DNA of 64,000 nucleotides from Leptolinea tardivitalis (GTDB lineage: Bacteria > Chloroflexota > Anaerolineae > Anaerolineales > Anaerolineaceae), in contig NZ_BBYA01000010.1 in NCBI RefSeq assembly GCF_001050275.1, positions 186,001 to 250,000 on the forward strand, in the 5' to 3' direction. Shown one piece after another: positions 17,165-26,363 of the stretch. The notes under the pieces were generated by a model that did not search any database, was not told the DNA's origin, and was given only the letters and a program-made list of their open reading frames with translations. Position numbers and translations under genes: made by a program. The number at the start of each line of letters is the position of its first letter. The first letter of the stretch is position 1.

Positions 17165-19710
17165 TGCAGGGAACAATCTCAATCAATGAAGTTCGTATTC
17201 AACTGAATACAATAAAAAATTTATCTGTGTTCAAATGTTCTTTATCTGGGATTAGCACTCGGCACAAGAATCAAATCGAGTTTATTTTACGGAGTGAGCA
17301 AAATAGAGTCTCTATTTTTGAAGGTGAAGTAATATTTGCGCTTCCCGTGGAACAGCAAAATTTAGAAAGAGATAAACAAGCCCTATTCTCATTTTTGGTA
17401 AAACAACAAAGGGATTTAAATCTAAAACAACTATCATTAGTTCCACTAAGAGAAGTTCCTGAACGTGTGATTGAACGTTTAACTTTTGCGATGGTTAGCT
17501 ATCAGGCTATGAAACAAGGTATTTTTTCGATATATGGTCACACATTTTTCAGGCCGACATTAATGACCGACAGATTGGCTCACAAAGCAGTCGAGGTTAC
17601 TACATGTATTGAAGATGGATTCTTAAAATTTTATCTCGACCCAACATATATAGCATTAACGTGTATTACTGACACAGCGAGAGAAAATCGTGAAAACTTA
17701 GAATTAGTTGGGCTGTGCTCATTTCGCAACAAGAATTTATGTTCACTGGTCCGCCCGGATGGTTCCTGTAACTGTTTAATTCCCGGGAAACTAGGATATT
17801 ATGTCCAAGAAATGGGTATAAAGGATGTTGAGGATGACTCAAAAGATTTTCTCGCAAAAAGGTTTAACTCTTGCCCAAGATTTTCAGAGCACACCAGATT
17901 CATTCAAGTGAAAGCGAGTAAAAGAGGTACAAAATATTCCTTGTTCCCCTCTTATGTAGTGTTCTCTCGTTTATCAAGAATGGACTTAAGTGCAAAACCG
18001 GATGTAAGGAGCAGTTATCGCAAAGCCACATTAATGGATTCCCATGAACGGTTAAATCTAACAAATGATTGGATAAGACAAATTTTTATGATTGGTCAAA
18101 AAGGTCTTCAAAACTGGGGAGTTATAAAAGTAAACCAAACGGAAATCCCAGTGGAAATTGTATTGACTATCGCACATGCAATTGCCCCTAAAACCTCTCA
18201 AGGAATATATAAAGCTATTTTCTTACCTGACCAACAAATCACCAATGATAGTAATAATCCAACTCCACAGACTTTGAGTGGTGGATGGCTATTTACTAAT
18301 AGAGGAGCGTTTGATAGAAGAGATCCCAATCGACCGTTTAAAGTCATATCTCCCTATATAATCGTTCCAAATAATGAGCAATCTATAAGCTCGTGCCGGC
18401 AATTAATAAACTATTTTTCGAATGGACGATATAAAGCACGTTGTAAGGGCGATCGGGATTTTATAGGAATAAGCTTGCCTGAAAACAAGGGGAAATATAA
18501 TACATCCTTTGTTAATGCTTTTGAAGAAGAAGATGGGTTATATTTTGTTGAAGAAACAATTCAGGGATATCAAAAGGCCTTACAGGATATTGTTCGAGAT
18601 TGGAATATAACCTCTAAAAGGGACATAAATAAACATGCAATAGTGATAATCCCTGGTGAAAATGATATCGATGACAATCCTTTTTATTACCAATTAAAAA
18701 AAGCTTTTGTCGAGGAAGGAATACCTTCCACTTTTATCACTTATGAAACAATGAATAAGATTAATGATCCGGACATTGCGTTTGGTCCCATTATGGATTC
18801 GCTTTGGCTAAATATATATTCTAAAATGGGTGGGAAACCCTGGCGTTTAGCGAATAGTCTTGGAAATGTTCATTGTTTTATTGGAATCGGGTTCGGAATC
18901 AATCCAGAAACGACAGGCAATCATATCTTTGCCGGTATTGCTCACATTTTTGATAATTATGGCAGTTGGATTGATGTCGCCTCTGATTCGGCCAATCTTT
19001 CCCAAAATGATCTAAATAGTTTTGAGGGAACAGAAAAATACACACAAGGGTCAGCTAGTTTCAAAATAAGCCAAAGTGTGTCACAGAGTATCGTTTATAA
19101 CGCATTAAAGTTATATCAACAAAAACAAACCAAAACTCATGAAAATGCGACAAATATTGTCTTACATAAATTAGGACAAATATATGAATGTGAAGTAATT
19201 GGTTTCTTAGAAGGAATTCGACAGGTTTTAGGTTCTCTTGGAGATTGTAAGTTAGGGTTACTGCAAATTGAACAAGAACATCATCTTAGGCTATATGGTG
19301 CTGCAGCCCAAACAGGCAAAGAAAATAATACAATATTTAGGGGTTCTGCCTTGCAACTGAATCCTGAGAAATTAGTAATCGCATCAACTGGACGTAGTTA
19401 TCGACAAACTTCATCAGGACTGTTTATGAATTACCCTGGTATCGGTACTCCCCAACCATTATTACTCACTTCGATAGTACCGAATCAGCAAATTCTTCAA
19501 AAATATGGATGCAACGCCAATCAATTTTACAGCAGTGAAGATTTAGCAAAACACGCAATGGCATTGACTCAGCTCCATTGGGGAAGCTTAAAAGATAATG
19601 TTAGATTGCCAATTACTACCCTATATGCACAAAAAGTGGCTGATCTCATTTCAAAAACAAATATGAGAATAAATCCTGGATTAGGTTATTTTAGACCCTG
19701 GTTTTTATAA
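17164..19710 (+). CDS. Prokaryotic Argonaute/PIWI protein, predicted catalytically inactive
   Basis: An 848-residue protein with the C-terminal half of an Argonaute. SKMGGKPWRLAN (about 555) is the typical entry to the PIWI domain; HCFIGIGFG (570-578), VLHKLGQIYECEV and LTQLHWGSL...LPITTLYAQKVADLI complete it. The first catalytic Asp is replaced by Gly576, the third position is in LQIEQEHHL (around 703), and the last position is Gln823 where active enzymes have His, Asp or Asn. A MID-like segment (YYQLKKAF...GIPSTFI) precedes it, with Thr where guide-binding Gln is usual. So it likely binds a guide without cutting. It is the last gene of a three-gene unit with two membrane-anchored proteins and ends before a strong terminator. 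Known inactive long Argonautes act with separate effectors. Confidence 0.82.
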   Translation: MQGTISINEVRIQLNTIKNLSVFKCSLSGISTRHKNQIEFILRSEQNRVSIFEGEVIFALPVEQQNLERDKQALFSFLVKQQRDLNLKQLSLVPLREVPERVIERLTFAMVSYQAMKQGIFSIYGHTFFRPTLMTDRLAHKAVEVTTCIEDGFLKFYLDPTYIALTCITDTARENRENLELVGLCSFRNKNLCSLVRPDGSCNCLIPGKLGYYVQEMGIKDVEDDSKDFLAKRFNSCPRFSEHTRFIQVKASKRGTKYSLFPSYVVFSRLSRMDLSAKPDVRSSYRKATLMDSHERLNLTNDWIRQIFMIGQKGLQNWGVIKVNQTEIPVEIVLTIAHAIAPKTSQGIYKAIFLPDQQITNDSNNPTPQTLSGGWLFTNRGAFDRRDPNRPFKVISPYIIVPNNEQSISSCRQLINYFSNGRYKARCKGDRDFIGISLPENKGKYNTSFVNAFEEEDGLYFVEETIQGYQKALQDIVRDWNITSKRDINKHAIVIIPGENDIDDNPFYYQLKKAFVEEGIPSTFITYETMNKINDPDIAFGPIMDSLWLNIYSKMGGKPWRLANSLGNVHCFIGIGFGINPETTGNHIFAGIAHIFDNYGSWIDVASDSANLSQNDLNSFEGTEKYTQGSASFKISQSVSQSIVYNALKLYQQKQTKTHENATNIVLHKLGQIYECEVIGFLEGIRQVLGSLGDCKLGLLQIEQEHHLRLYGAAAQTGKENNTIFRGSALQLNPEKLVIASTGRSYRQTSSGLFMNYPGIGTPQPLLLTSIVPNQQILQKYGCNANQFYSSEDLAKHAMALTQLHWGSLKDNVRLPITTLYAQKVADLISKTNMRINPGLGYFRPWFL

Positions 19711-19737
19711 TTATTTGTAATTTAATCCTGAAAAGGC

Positions 19738-19779
19738 CAAAAAAGAACGGCTTTAGGAGAACCTAAAGCCGCTTTTCTT
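19738..19779. terminator. Bidirectional intrinsic terminator
   Basis: A perfect 10-bp stem (CGGCTTTAGG at 19748-19757 and CCTAAAGCCG at 19762-19771) with an AGAA loop. It is followed by CTTTTCTT on the plus strand and preceded by an A-rich run that gives U-rich RNA on the minus strand. It separates the convergent PIWI and methyltransferase-helicase genes. Confidence 0.85.
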
Positions 19780-22700
19780 AAAATCCCAATCCCATCTGTC
19801 CCTCCGGAGCTACCTCCTTTCTTCTTGTCCTTCTGACAACTACGGTCTTTTGGCTAACCCAATCATCCCAGGTCATCACCTTTGGTCCAGTTATGATCAC
19901 GGCGCTAGGTGTGGTCAAACTACCCATCGGATTATGGCTCACTTGCAGGTCATCAGCAAACAAAGTCTGCAAGTCAGAGAGCTTTGCTCCGTCCAGTACA
20001 TCCCGAGCCAGTTGCGTAAGGAAGTCGCCTTCCTCTTCTGGCACGATTGCGCCTCCAACCTCATCGCCGTAGACGAGCTGCGCAGCCTTCATCTTTTTTC
20101 CCATGAGGGCCAGGGCTGTCGCTTCCATTGCCGTGGAGTAGACCGAGAAAATCGCCTTGACGGGCTGGGTCTGCCCCAATCGCCAAACACGCCGGACGCT
20201 TTGCCAAAGCGTATATAATGAATACTCGATCTCAAAAAAGACTACGGTAGAAAACTGCACCAGATCAAGACCGGTTTCCACAAGCCGCGGGTTGCAGATT
20301 AACGCATCGATGGTATTTACTCGTTTGGCGATCCATTCTTCCCGCTTACGCGGATCGACATTACCGCCCAGGATGGAGACTCTCAGGCCATTGGCTTGCA
20401 ATGGCATCTGCACCCGGTCTTGAATATCGCGGGTTCCGGTCTGGCGGACATAGATTAGCACCTTACGTCCTTGCTGCCTCTCGAGTTTGCAGAAGTCGGC
20501 CAGCCAGTTTTCTTTCGGCAGCCATTTGTGGCCGTTGGGATTTATCGCCGGCAGTTCCATCAACGGAACCTTGCGGACTGACTTTCCATTTTCGCCATCC
20601 ATCTCATCCACCACCACAACCTCATCCCGAAAAGCTGAATTCGGTCGCGCCAGGCTCCATTGCAGCCAGGTAGACAGGTAACGACTAGATTGGACAGCCA
20701 GTTGCTTCAGGCCACTATCCATACTGTGATATTGCCGCCCCTGGTCATCGAGCATATCCAGGGCAACCACCTCCTCTTTGTAAGCTGGTAACGCCAGGTT
20801 CAGGTCTTTCAAACTCAGGAATATGGTTGTGTCCAACAACCGGCTGACGATGGCCGGGCTGACACCCGGTTGTTCTTTCGCTTGATTGCGATACCGCCGA
20901 TTGCCTGTGTAAACGCCATCCTCATCGGCATCATCATCCCGTCTCCTTCGGCGCGTAGTTTCGAGTACACCGTACAGCCTTGCCCAGCGCTTTTCGTCAT
21001 GAAAGGCGAAGTCGCGTCGAACGCCATGATTCAAGCGGTGCAACAACCAAAAGATTGAAGTACTTTTTCCACCGAAGAACGTCCCCGTGAGGGTCAACGT
21101 CCACTTTGCGGCAGTAACTAACTGGTGAAAAGCTACTCCCCGGTCGGAGCTCTTGGACTTAAACTGATGCGATTCATCAGCGATCAACAGTTTGAATTTA
21201 CCCTGAGCATGTTTTGCAATGTAATCCGCAATGCTGTGTCGGCGGGCGCCGGCGAATTCAAACAAAGGCGTTTTGCATGCATGTGAGCCCCACACCGGAT
21301 CACCATTGGCGTCCAGTTTGATCCTCCCATCCGGGTCCAGTTCCCAACCTGGAACGTGATTACGACAGAACTGGCGTTTTTCGGCCAGCTCGTTCAGGTC
21401 GGTTACAGGGATGACAAAGCCATCCTTCTCAGCCGTCACCACCTTACCACAGCTTGGGCAGGCGCAAGCATCTACGACTTTGCCGGTTAATGGATCTCTG
21501 GTTTTACGCCAGACAACCGCCGGCTGCCAACCCGTTCCAAACTTGGCTGAGGTGTGCGCCACAATCGCAATCCATTTGGGTTTTGAACCTCCTGTTCTTT
21601 TTGCCGTTTCACTTGTCTGGTGATATTGATCCAAAAAATCACGTACGTCATTGACATCATAAGCATCATCGCTGTTACGCCCAATCCGGCGCAGCTCACG
21701 CGCATGTGCCCCCGGAATCACTTCTTCGATCTCGCGGATCCATTTGGGCACCAGGTGCGGCGGGCAAATGACAATAGCGGGGTAGGCATTCAGAAGTTCA
21801 ATGACCGCTGATCCAATGGTTGTTTTTCCCGAACCCATTTCAGCCTGGCAGTTGGCTACACCGTTTTTACGGATGGAGCGTGCAAGCGCCGCAGCTGCAT
21901 GGCGCTGTGCGGGTAATAAACCAGCCCGTTCCTGACCTGGCAACGGTTTACGCTGCGTGCCGATGGCATCCAGAACAGCGATCTCCTTCGGCGTCGGGTC
22001 CAGGTTGTAGAGCGGTTTATAGGTTTCCAGTACATGGGCGGCAATTTTTTCGCCGTGAGCTTTCATGAAGTCGGAAAGCCCCTTCACATCCTGGATGATC
22101 TGGATGCCGTCCTGTCGGAGTACCGCGACCGTGGTAACGAACCTGTCTTTGAAGGTCTCGATAACGGCGTCTGCATCTTTCGTGTCCGGCTGCTCGGTCT
22201 TTTCGACCACCTTGATAACCCGCCCTTTGATCAGCATAGGCTTTCCATCTTCATCCGTCAGCCGCACGGTGCCCATCATGCCAGAGGCCATGAGCATGGC
22301 GATGTGCCCCTTTTTCAACGGCATAACCGGTTGGGCGAGTTGTGTTAATCCACGGGTCGGATGGATCAGATCCAGCCATTCACTTGTATTTTGCACGCCT
22401 GCTTCCATTGTGGCCTCGACCACTTCTTCCGGCTCCCAGTCAGTGCGTTTAAACACAATCGGTTTGCCGTTTGCCCCTCGTGAAGGTGCTGCCAGCAGTT
22501 CATAAATTGGTTCAACCGCAATTTCAATGGGTTCAAGTTCTTCAGTGGCCAGGCTTTGCAGGGAGAGAACCTCCTTGTCGGTGGGCGGTTGATAAAGCTT
22601 ACGTTTGTAAGCCAGTACCACCACCTGCTTGAATTTTTCATACAATCCATCCGGGAAACGATAAACAGTTATGGCCTCATAATGCCCAGCAAGCAGGCGA

Positions 22701-23134
22701 GCAATTTCAATCATTCCCAGGATTTTCTGGGGGATGATATAGGTCAACAACCCGCCGCGCATCAGTTTGGAGGTGGTGGTCTTGAGGAAATCCCATTCGA
22801 GCCGCTTTTGGCCTTCAAACCGGTCAAACTCGTATGGCGGGTTTAAGTAGAGCCAGGTAACGCTCTCGTCGCTCAGGACACAGGACTGCCAGGGAGCCTG
22901 GTAGACCTTATCCATCACGTTCTGTGCTTTTTCAGCCCGATCCGGGGAAAGTTCAACGCCCCAGGTTTCACAGTTAAGTCCTTTTCCTAATGTAGAAGCT
23001 GCTTTACCTTCTCCGGCGCAGGGATCAAATAACCGTCCTTTTTCAACGGACGGTTTCAGGTAAGTGCGGATGATCTCAACAACCGGGTCATCCGTGGGGT
23101 AATACCCCATTCTTTCAATTGCTGGTGGACGCAT
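19778..23134 (-). CDS. DUF6094-type methyltransferase fused to an SNF2-like helicase
   Basis: An 1118-residue fusion. Residues 1-180 form a methyltransferase domain: FDPCAGEGKA is the SAM loop and LYLNPPYEF the NPPY catalytic motif, so it probably targets DNA adenine. About residues 420-1050 form a superfamily 2 helicase: AEMGSGKTTI (motif I), LLIADESHQF (DEAH-like motif II), a C-rich insert (CACPSCGKVV and a second CxxH-type segment) that looks zinc-binding, and a second RecA domain (LIYVRQTGTRD, RLVETGLDL, SVRRVWRLGQTQP). Such proteins sit on plasmids and integrative elements, where they may protect or process element DNA. The ribosome site is CACAAGGAG behind a leader hairpin, and the gene downstream in the same direction lies outside this operon block. 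Confidence 0.8.
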   Translation of the reverse strand: MRPPAIERMGYYPTDDPVVEIIRTYLKPSVEKGRLFDPCAGEGKAASTLGKGLNCETWGVELSPDRAEKAQNVMDKVYQAPWQSCVLSDESVTWLYLNPPYEFDRFEGQKRLEWDFLKTTTSKLMRGGLLTYIIPQKILGMIEIARLLAGHYEAITVYRFPDGLYEKFKQVVVLAYKRKLYQPPTDKEVLSLQSLATEELEPIEIAVEPIYELLAAPSRGANGKPIVFKRTDWEPEEVVEATMEAGVQNTSEWLDLIHPTRGLTQLAQPVMPLKKGHIAMLMASGMMGTVRLTDEDGKPMLIKGRVIKVVEKTEQPDTKDADAVIETFKDRFVTTVAVLRQDGIQIIQDVKGLSDFMKAHGEKIAAHVLETYKPLYNLDPTPKEIAVLDAIGTQRKPLPGQERAGLLPAQRHAAAALARSIRKNGVANCQAEMGSGKTTIGSAVIELLNAYPAIVICPPHLVPKWIREIEEVIPGAHARELRRIGRNSDDAYDVNDVRDFLDQYHQTSETAKRTGGSKPKWIAIVAHTSAKFGTGWQPAVVWRKTRDPLTGKVVDACACPSCGKVVTAEKDGFVIPVTDLNELAEKRQFCRNHVPGWELDPDGRIKLDANGDPVWGSHACKTPLFEFAGARRHSIADYIAKHAQGKFKLLIADESHQFKSKSSDRGVAFHQLVTAAKWTLTLTGTFFGGKSTSIFWLLHRLNHGVRRDFAFHDEKRWARLYGVLETTRRRRRDDDADEDGVYTGNRRYRNQAKEQPGVSPAIVSRLLDTTIFLSLKDLNLALPAYKEEVVALDMLDDQGRQYHSMDSGLKQLAVQSSRYLSTWLQWSLARPNSAFRDEVVVVDEMDGENGKSVRKVPLMELPAINPNGHKWLPKENWLADFCKLERQQGRKVLIYVRQTGTRDIQDRVQMPLQANGLRVSILGGNVDPRKREEWIAKRVNTIDALICNPRLVETGLDLVQFSTVVFFEIEYSLYTLWQSVRRVWRLGQTQPVKAIFSVYSTAMEATALALMGKKMKAAQLVYGDEVGGAIVPEEEGDFLTQLARDVLDGAKLSDLQTLFADDLQVSHNPMGSLTTPSAVIITGPKVMTWDDWVSQKTVVVRRTRRKEVAPEGQMGLGF

Positions 23135-23157
23135 TGTTCACTCCTTGTGTGAGAAAT

Positions 23158-23220
23158 AAAAAATCCCCGCAGGAGGCGCGTCCCACCCCTTGAGGGGATG
23201 AAAGCGCCCCCTCCGGGGTG
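23158..23220 (-). terminator. Leader hairpin with U-run (attenuator-like)
   Basis: In the minus-strand RNA just upstream of the methyltransferase-helicase start, CCCC(5)GGAGG pairs with CCTCC and GGGG to make a long stem with an inner CCCC-TTGA-GGGG type hairpin, followed by ATTTTTTA, then CACAAGGAG and the ATG. It closely resembles the element before radC at 30001-30045. It may end the upstream transcript or control read-through. Confidence 0.6.
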
Positions 23221-23247
23221 AAATTGACGGTGTTTTTACTTGTTTCT

Positions 23248-24324
23248 TTAGATAGCCAACGAGATCTCCTCTTGGGCCAATAGGTCGGCCAGTAATTCCT
23301 GCCAATCCATTTGTCCTGGTCGCAGGTCAATTCTGGCTCCCAGGATACAGTCGCCACCGGTGACCAAATCTTGTACCAGATTACGGTTTCGAGCCTGTTT
23401 CCAAAGGGTAGCGCCCCACTCGTCCAGGATTGGGACTTCAAGAACTTCTTTGATTCGTTCGATGAAGAGCCGGATCAGCTCTTGTCCTGGTTCAGGCGTT
23501 CCCTGAAAGACAAGTAGATAGGCACTAAGGTCTTCTGGCTCCCACTTTCCGGGTAATGCCAGCCGTGATACAAAACCCACATGGTGACTGGTGTACTCCG
23601 GCATGGCTTGCCAGGCCTGTTCATACTTATCGGCAGGGATCAGAGTGAAATCGCCAACCCCGTCTTGAGTCATCTGCAGCGGTTTTCCACACATGAGGGT
23701 CACCCGCAGCGATTCCAGGCTGGTCTTGTAACCGACCAGGCCGATGTATGCCAAGTTATGATCTGCATCATAGGCATACCCCGTTATATGCGCCAGCGCC
23801 TGTCCGTTGCGCAGTTTTGGAACCGCTTCAGGAAACAGACGCTCGCCTGGTCTGGTCTTGTTATTTTCCTCTGGAATGATTTTCCAAACGACGATGCCGG
23901 CGTTAACCCGCTCCAGTTCTTCGTTGACTTCCCGTAAAACATCGTACAACCCTTTCCAGGGCTGCACACCGGTGAAAGCAACATTGGTTTCACCGCTTTG
24001 GATATTGATTCTCCTGTTTTGCACATCCAGGATGGCTTCGGCCAGGGTCAAAGGCCTGTAGTTTGCCAGCACTGGGGGCAGCTTCTCACCCGATTTTGCA
24101 ACAAACAGGTATGCGCCAAGTTCCGAATCGTACTTGAGAAAACCGGCTTTCCCAACCGCATAATCGTATGGGTACGCTGCCCGAGTCAGTTCCTGACCGA
24201 GATCCTCTCTGGTCGGCAGACCGCTGCCATCCTTATGGGCAGCAATAACAATCTTGCCTTCCTTCTGCCTGGCGATGATGCGGTTCACTTTTTCGCGCAG
24301 GTACTTGTCTTCGTACACATTCAT
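23248..24324 (-). CDS. Conserved-looking hypothetical protein
   Basis: A 358-residue soluble protein I do not recognise. It starts with a basic helical region (EKVNRIIARQKEGKI), has no signal peptide or membrane segment and no clear catalytic motif; a central LREVNEELERVNAGIVVWK and a C-terminal acidic DWQELLADLLAQEE are its most distinct parts. The chosen ATG at 24324 has AAAGGAGG upstream; a longer frame to 24459 exists, but its extra part is translated from two direct repeats that look like operators. It is the first gene of a minus-strand unit running into the methyltransferase-helicase, so a role in element DNA metabolism is possible. Confidence 0.6.
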   Translation of the reverse strand: MNVYEDKYLREKVNRIIARQKEGKIVIAAHKDGSGLPTREDLGQELTRAAYPYDYAVGKAGFLKYDSELGAYLFVAKSGEKLPPVLANYRPLTLAEAILDVQNRRINIQSGETNVAFTGVQPWKGLYDVLREVNEELERVNAGIVVWKIIPEENNKTRPGERLFPEAVPKLRNGQALAHITGYAYDADHNLAYIGLVGYKTSLESLRVTLMCGKPLQMTQDGVGDFTLIPADKYEQAWQAMPEYTSHHVGFVSRLALPGKWEPEDLSAYLLVFQGTPEPGQELIRLFIERIKEVLEVPILDEWGATLWKQARNRNLVQDLVTGGDCILGARIDLRPGQMDWQELLADLLAQEEISLAI

Positions 24325-24354
24325 GTAATCCTCCTTTGGGTTTAATATGGATTG

Positions 24355-24394
24355 AATAACCAACGTTAAAATTAAGAAAATAACCAACGTTAAA
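24355..24394 (-). repeat. Two 16-bp direct repeats, likely operator
   Basis: AATAACCAACGTTAAA occurs at 24355-24370 and again at 24379-24394, just upstream of the start at 24324 and overlapping a possible minus-strand promoter (TATTAA as -10). The core AATAACCAACGTT recurs at 32632-32644 upstream of the Rad52-like gene. It looks like a shared regulator site. Confidence 0.55.
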
Positions 24395-24704
24395 GCCTGT
24401 TCATATGCAAATGCATGACAGAACAGCAAAAATAATTCGCCGATGTAGAAATCAGCCAATCGTTTTTGCTGCCAAACAGGTATGTTTTGATTAAATGGAG
24501 AGAAGATGTATTTACTTTGATGTCAAAATTTGTTCGGCACAAAATCCAAAAAACGGTTCACGTAAAATGATGGAAATTGATGATATCAATGCAAAAGTAA
24601 TTGAGTTCCATCAGATTTATTTCTATTTAGAGCGATAATGGTGATAGAGTTAACCTGGTACGGAATCCGGCTAATAACAATTTGTGGTAAATGGGGCAGT
24701 TTTT
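24395..24704. other. AT-rich intergenic region between divergent genes
   Basis: About 310 bases between the hypothetical gene on the minus strand and the SIR2-domain gene on the plus strand. It is AT-rich and must hold the plus-strand promoter of the SIR2 gene, but I cannot single out a convincing -35/-10 pair. No RNA gene or repeat is apparent apart from the direct repeats at its left edge. Confidence 0.4.
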
Positions 24705-26123
24705 ATGAAATCATTACTCATTGGCAATGGAATAAATATTCAGTTTGGCGGAAAAGCATATTCAAATGATTTTGTTATGAAAAGAATTAAATATAGGGCA
24801 AAATTAGAAAGCTATGAGCAAATTTTTGGACATATCTTACTGGGCAACGAAATAATTGATATTTTAAATAACTTTGTAACAATAGCCAATGAAATTAGAA
24901 ATAATGACTATGATAAGTATGTTCCGGACGAAGATACGGCATTTGCATTATGCGATTTTAAGCGCAGATATTTTAAGGAAGTACATGCATCTTATGAAAT
25001 TATGCTTGAAGATTGGTTTTTTATTCTTCATATGTTTTTACTGAAAAATGATGATTTAAAAGATAAGAGAACATCAGCTGTTCAAGGATTTGAAAAATTA
25101 TTTCTGGATGCTATATATAACAATTCAAAAATCCAAGAATTATATTTAAAAATTCCTAAAAAGGCCAAATATTTTTTCAATGGTTTCGATAATATATTTA
25201 CCTTAAACTACGATAATAACATCGAAAGGCTCACTAAAAAGAGGGTATATCATTTGCACGGTGACTTTTCTGTTCTTGCCAATAGTGAAAATCTTAATAA
25301 TATTCAAGGATATATTCGCACTCAAGAAAACAGCACAGTAATTGTGAGTGGTATGGAGCATTGTTATTGTAATGCTCTATTGAACTATAGTGGAAAGTTG
25401 AAATATGAAACCGCAAAAGCATTTCACAATTTGATTATTGCATCTGAAGACTTTCAAAATAAATATATTAACGACCCTGTTTTTACTGCCCAGTTATTCG
25501 ACCTGAAAGTTAACAGACCTTTTGAATATGAGATGATAATGACAAAAATTATTCATCCAGAACTTAACATGGCAACAGAATATTTTTTCGAGGAATTTGA
25601 GTCGATACAGGACGATCTTTATATCATTGGTATGTCACCAAATAACGATGGACATATATTTGATTTAATACTTAATAACAAGTTGTTGCACAAGGTAAAT
25701 TTTTACTATTTTTCAGAAACTGATAGGAAATTTATTGAAGAGCACTATCCAGCTGACTTATTTAAACCTAAAAGCGTGCAAAAATTATGGAAATTATTAG
25801 ATTGCGTAACCCCTAAATACAATTGCAACTATGCCATTCCGTCGGAAATTGACAAATTTATTGACTGCTTTAATGCACTATCTGGTGACAATGCAACAAA
25901 GGAGGAGATTTTAAAGGAAATATCACGAACACCTCAATTTGAAATGGATCGTTTATGCCGCCTTGTCAAGGCTGATATGCTTCTACGAAATCCTGAGCAC
26001 AAAACGACTGACGAAGCTGGATTTATAAAATCAAGTGCAAGCATTAGTTACATAGCACTCCAAGAGGGTTTTTTGCCATCAACTTTATATATGATTTACG
26101 TTATGAATTTTAGCAAAATATAA
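24705..26123 (+). CDS. SIR2-domain protein, probable anti-phage NADase
   Basis: A 472-residue protein with SIR2-like motifs: LLIGNGINI at residues 4-12 (NAD-binding loop), FTLNYDNNIE near 165 and VYHLHGDFS near 182 (the His of the catalytic region). Such stand-alone SIR2_2-type proteins usually drain NAD+ during phage infection. The C-terminal 200 residues have no family I recognise. A GTG at 24684 is possible, but the ATG at 24705 puts the NAD loop at the very N-terminus as usual. The gene is strongly AT-rich, stands alone on the plus strand within a minus-strand block, and is followed by a hairpin terminator, which suggests a separate acquisition. Confidence 0.75.
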   Translation: MKSLLIGNGINIQFGGKAYSNDFVMKRIKYRAKLESYEQIFGHILLGNEIIDILNNFVTIANEIRNNDYDKYVPDEDTAFALCDFKRRYFKEVHASYEIMLEDWFFILHMFLLKNDDLKDKRTSAVQGFEKLFLDAIYNNSKIQELYLKIPKKAKYFFNGFDNIFTLNYDNNIERLTKKRVYHLHGDFSVLANSENLNNIQGYIRTQENSTVIVSGMEHCYCNALLNYSGKLKYETAKAFHNLIIASEDFQNKYINDPVFTAQLFDLKVNRPFEYEMIMTKIIHPELNMATEYFFEEFESIQDDLYIIGMSPNNDGHIFDLILNNKLLHKVNFYYFSETDRKFIEEHYPADLFKPKSVQKLWKLLDCVTPKYNCNYAIPSEIDKFIDCFNALSGDNATKEEILKEISRTPQFEMDRLCRLVKADMLLRNPEHKTTDEAGFIKSSASISYIALQEGFLPSTLYMIYVMNFSKI

Positions 26124-26202
26124 GATTGCGCCGTATTTTATTAACCTATAATCCAGTTGGTTGCGAAAAACAATTAAGCTATACTAAACACTATGATGTT
26201 TT

Positions 26203-26238
26203 ATAAGAGTCGCTTTGCAAAGTGACTCTTATTTTTTA
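26203..26238 (+). terminator. Intrinsic terminator after the SIR2 gene
   Basis: ATAAGAGTC (26203-26211) pairs with GACTCTTAT (26224-26232) around a self-complementary CTTTGCAAAG centre, followed by TTTTT. It lies 80 bases after the SIR2 stop codon. Confidence 0.75.
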
Positions 26239-26363
26239 CCCCAAGGGGTGTTTTTTTCTGTGGCAACCTGTCCCCGGGACACTTAATCTCCAAACATACC
26301 GCGAAGAAAGTGATTATTTTGAGATATATTTTGGGGGAGCTTTTTTCTACTCCCCCCATTCTG

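Noticed and set aside
24325-24459. A longer N-terminus for the hypothetical gene at 23248 that looks like a membrane helix
   Set aside because: The hydrophobic part is a translation of the AATAACCAACGTT direct repeats, and the perfect ribosome site lies downstream at 24324.
26333-26358. GGGGGAG...CTCCCCC hairpin as dnaN terminator
   Set aside because: The stem is real, but no U-run follows on the minus strand, so terminator function is not supported.
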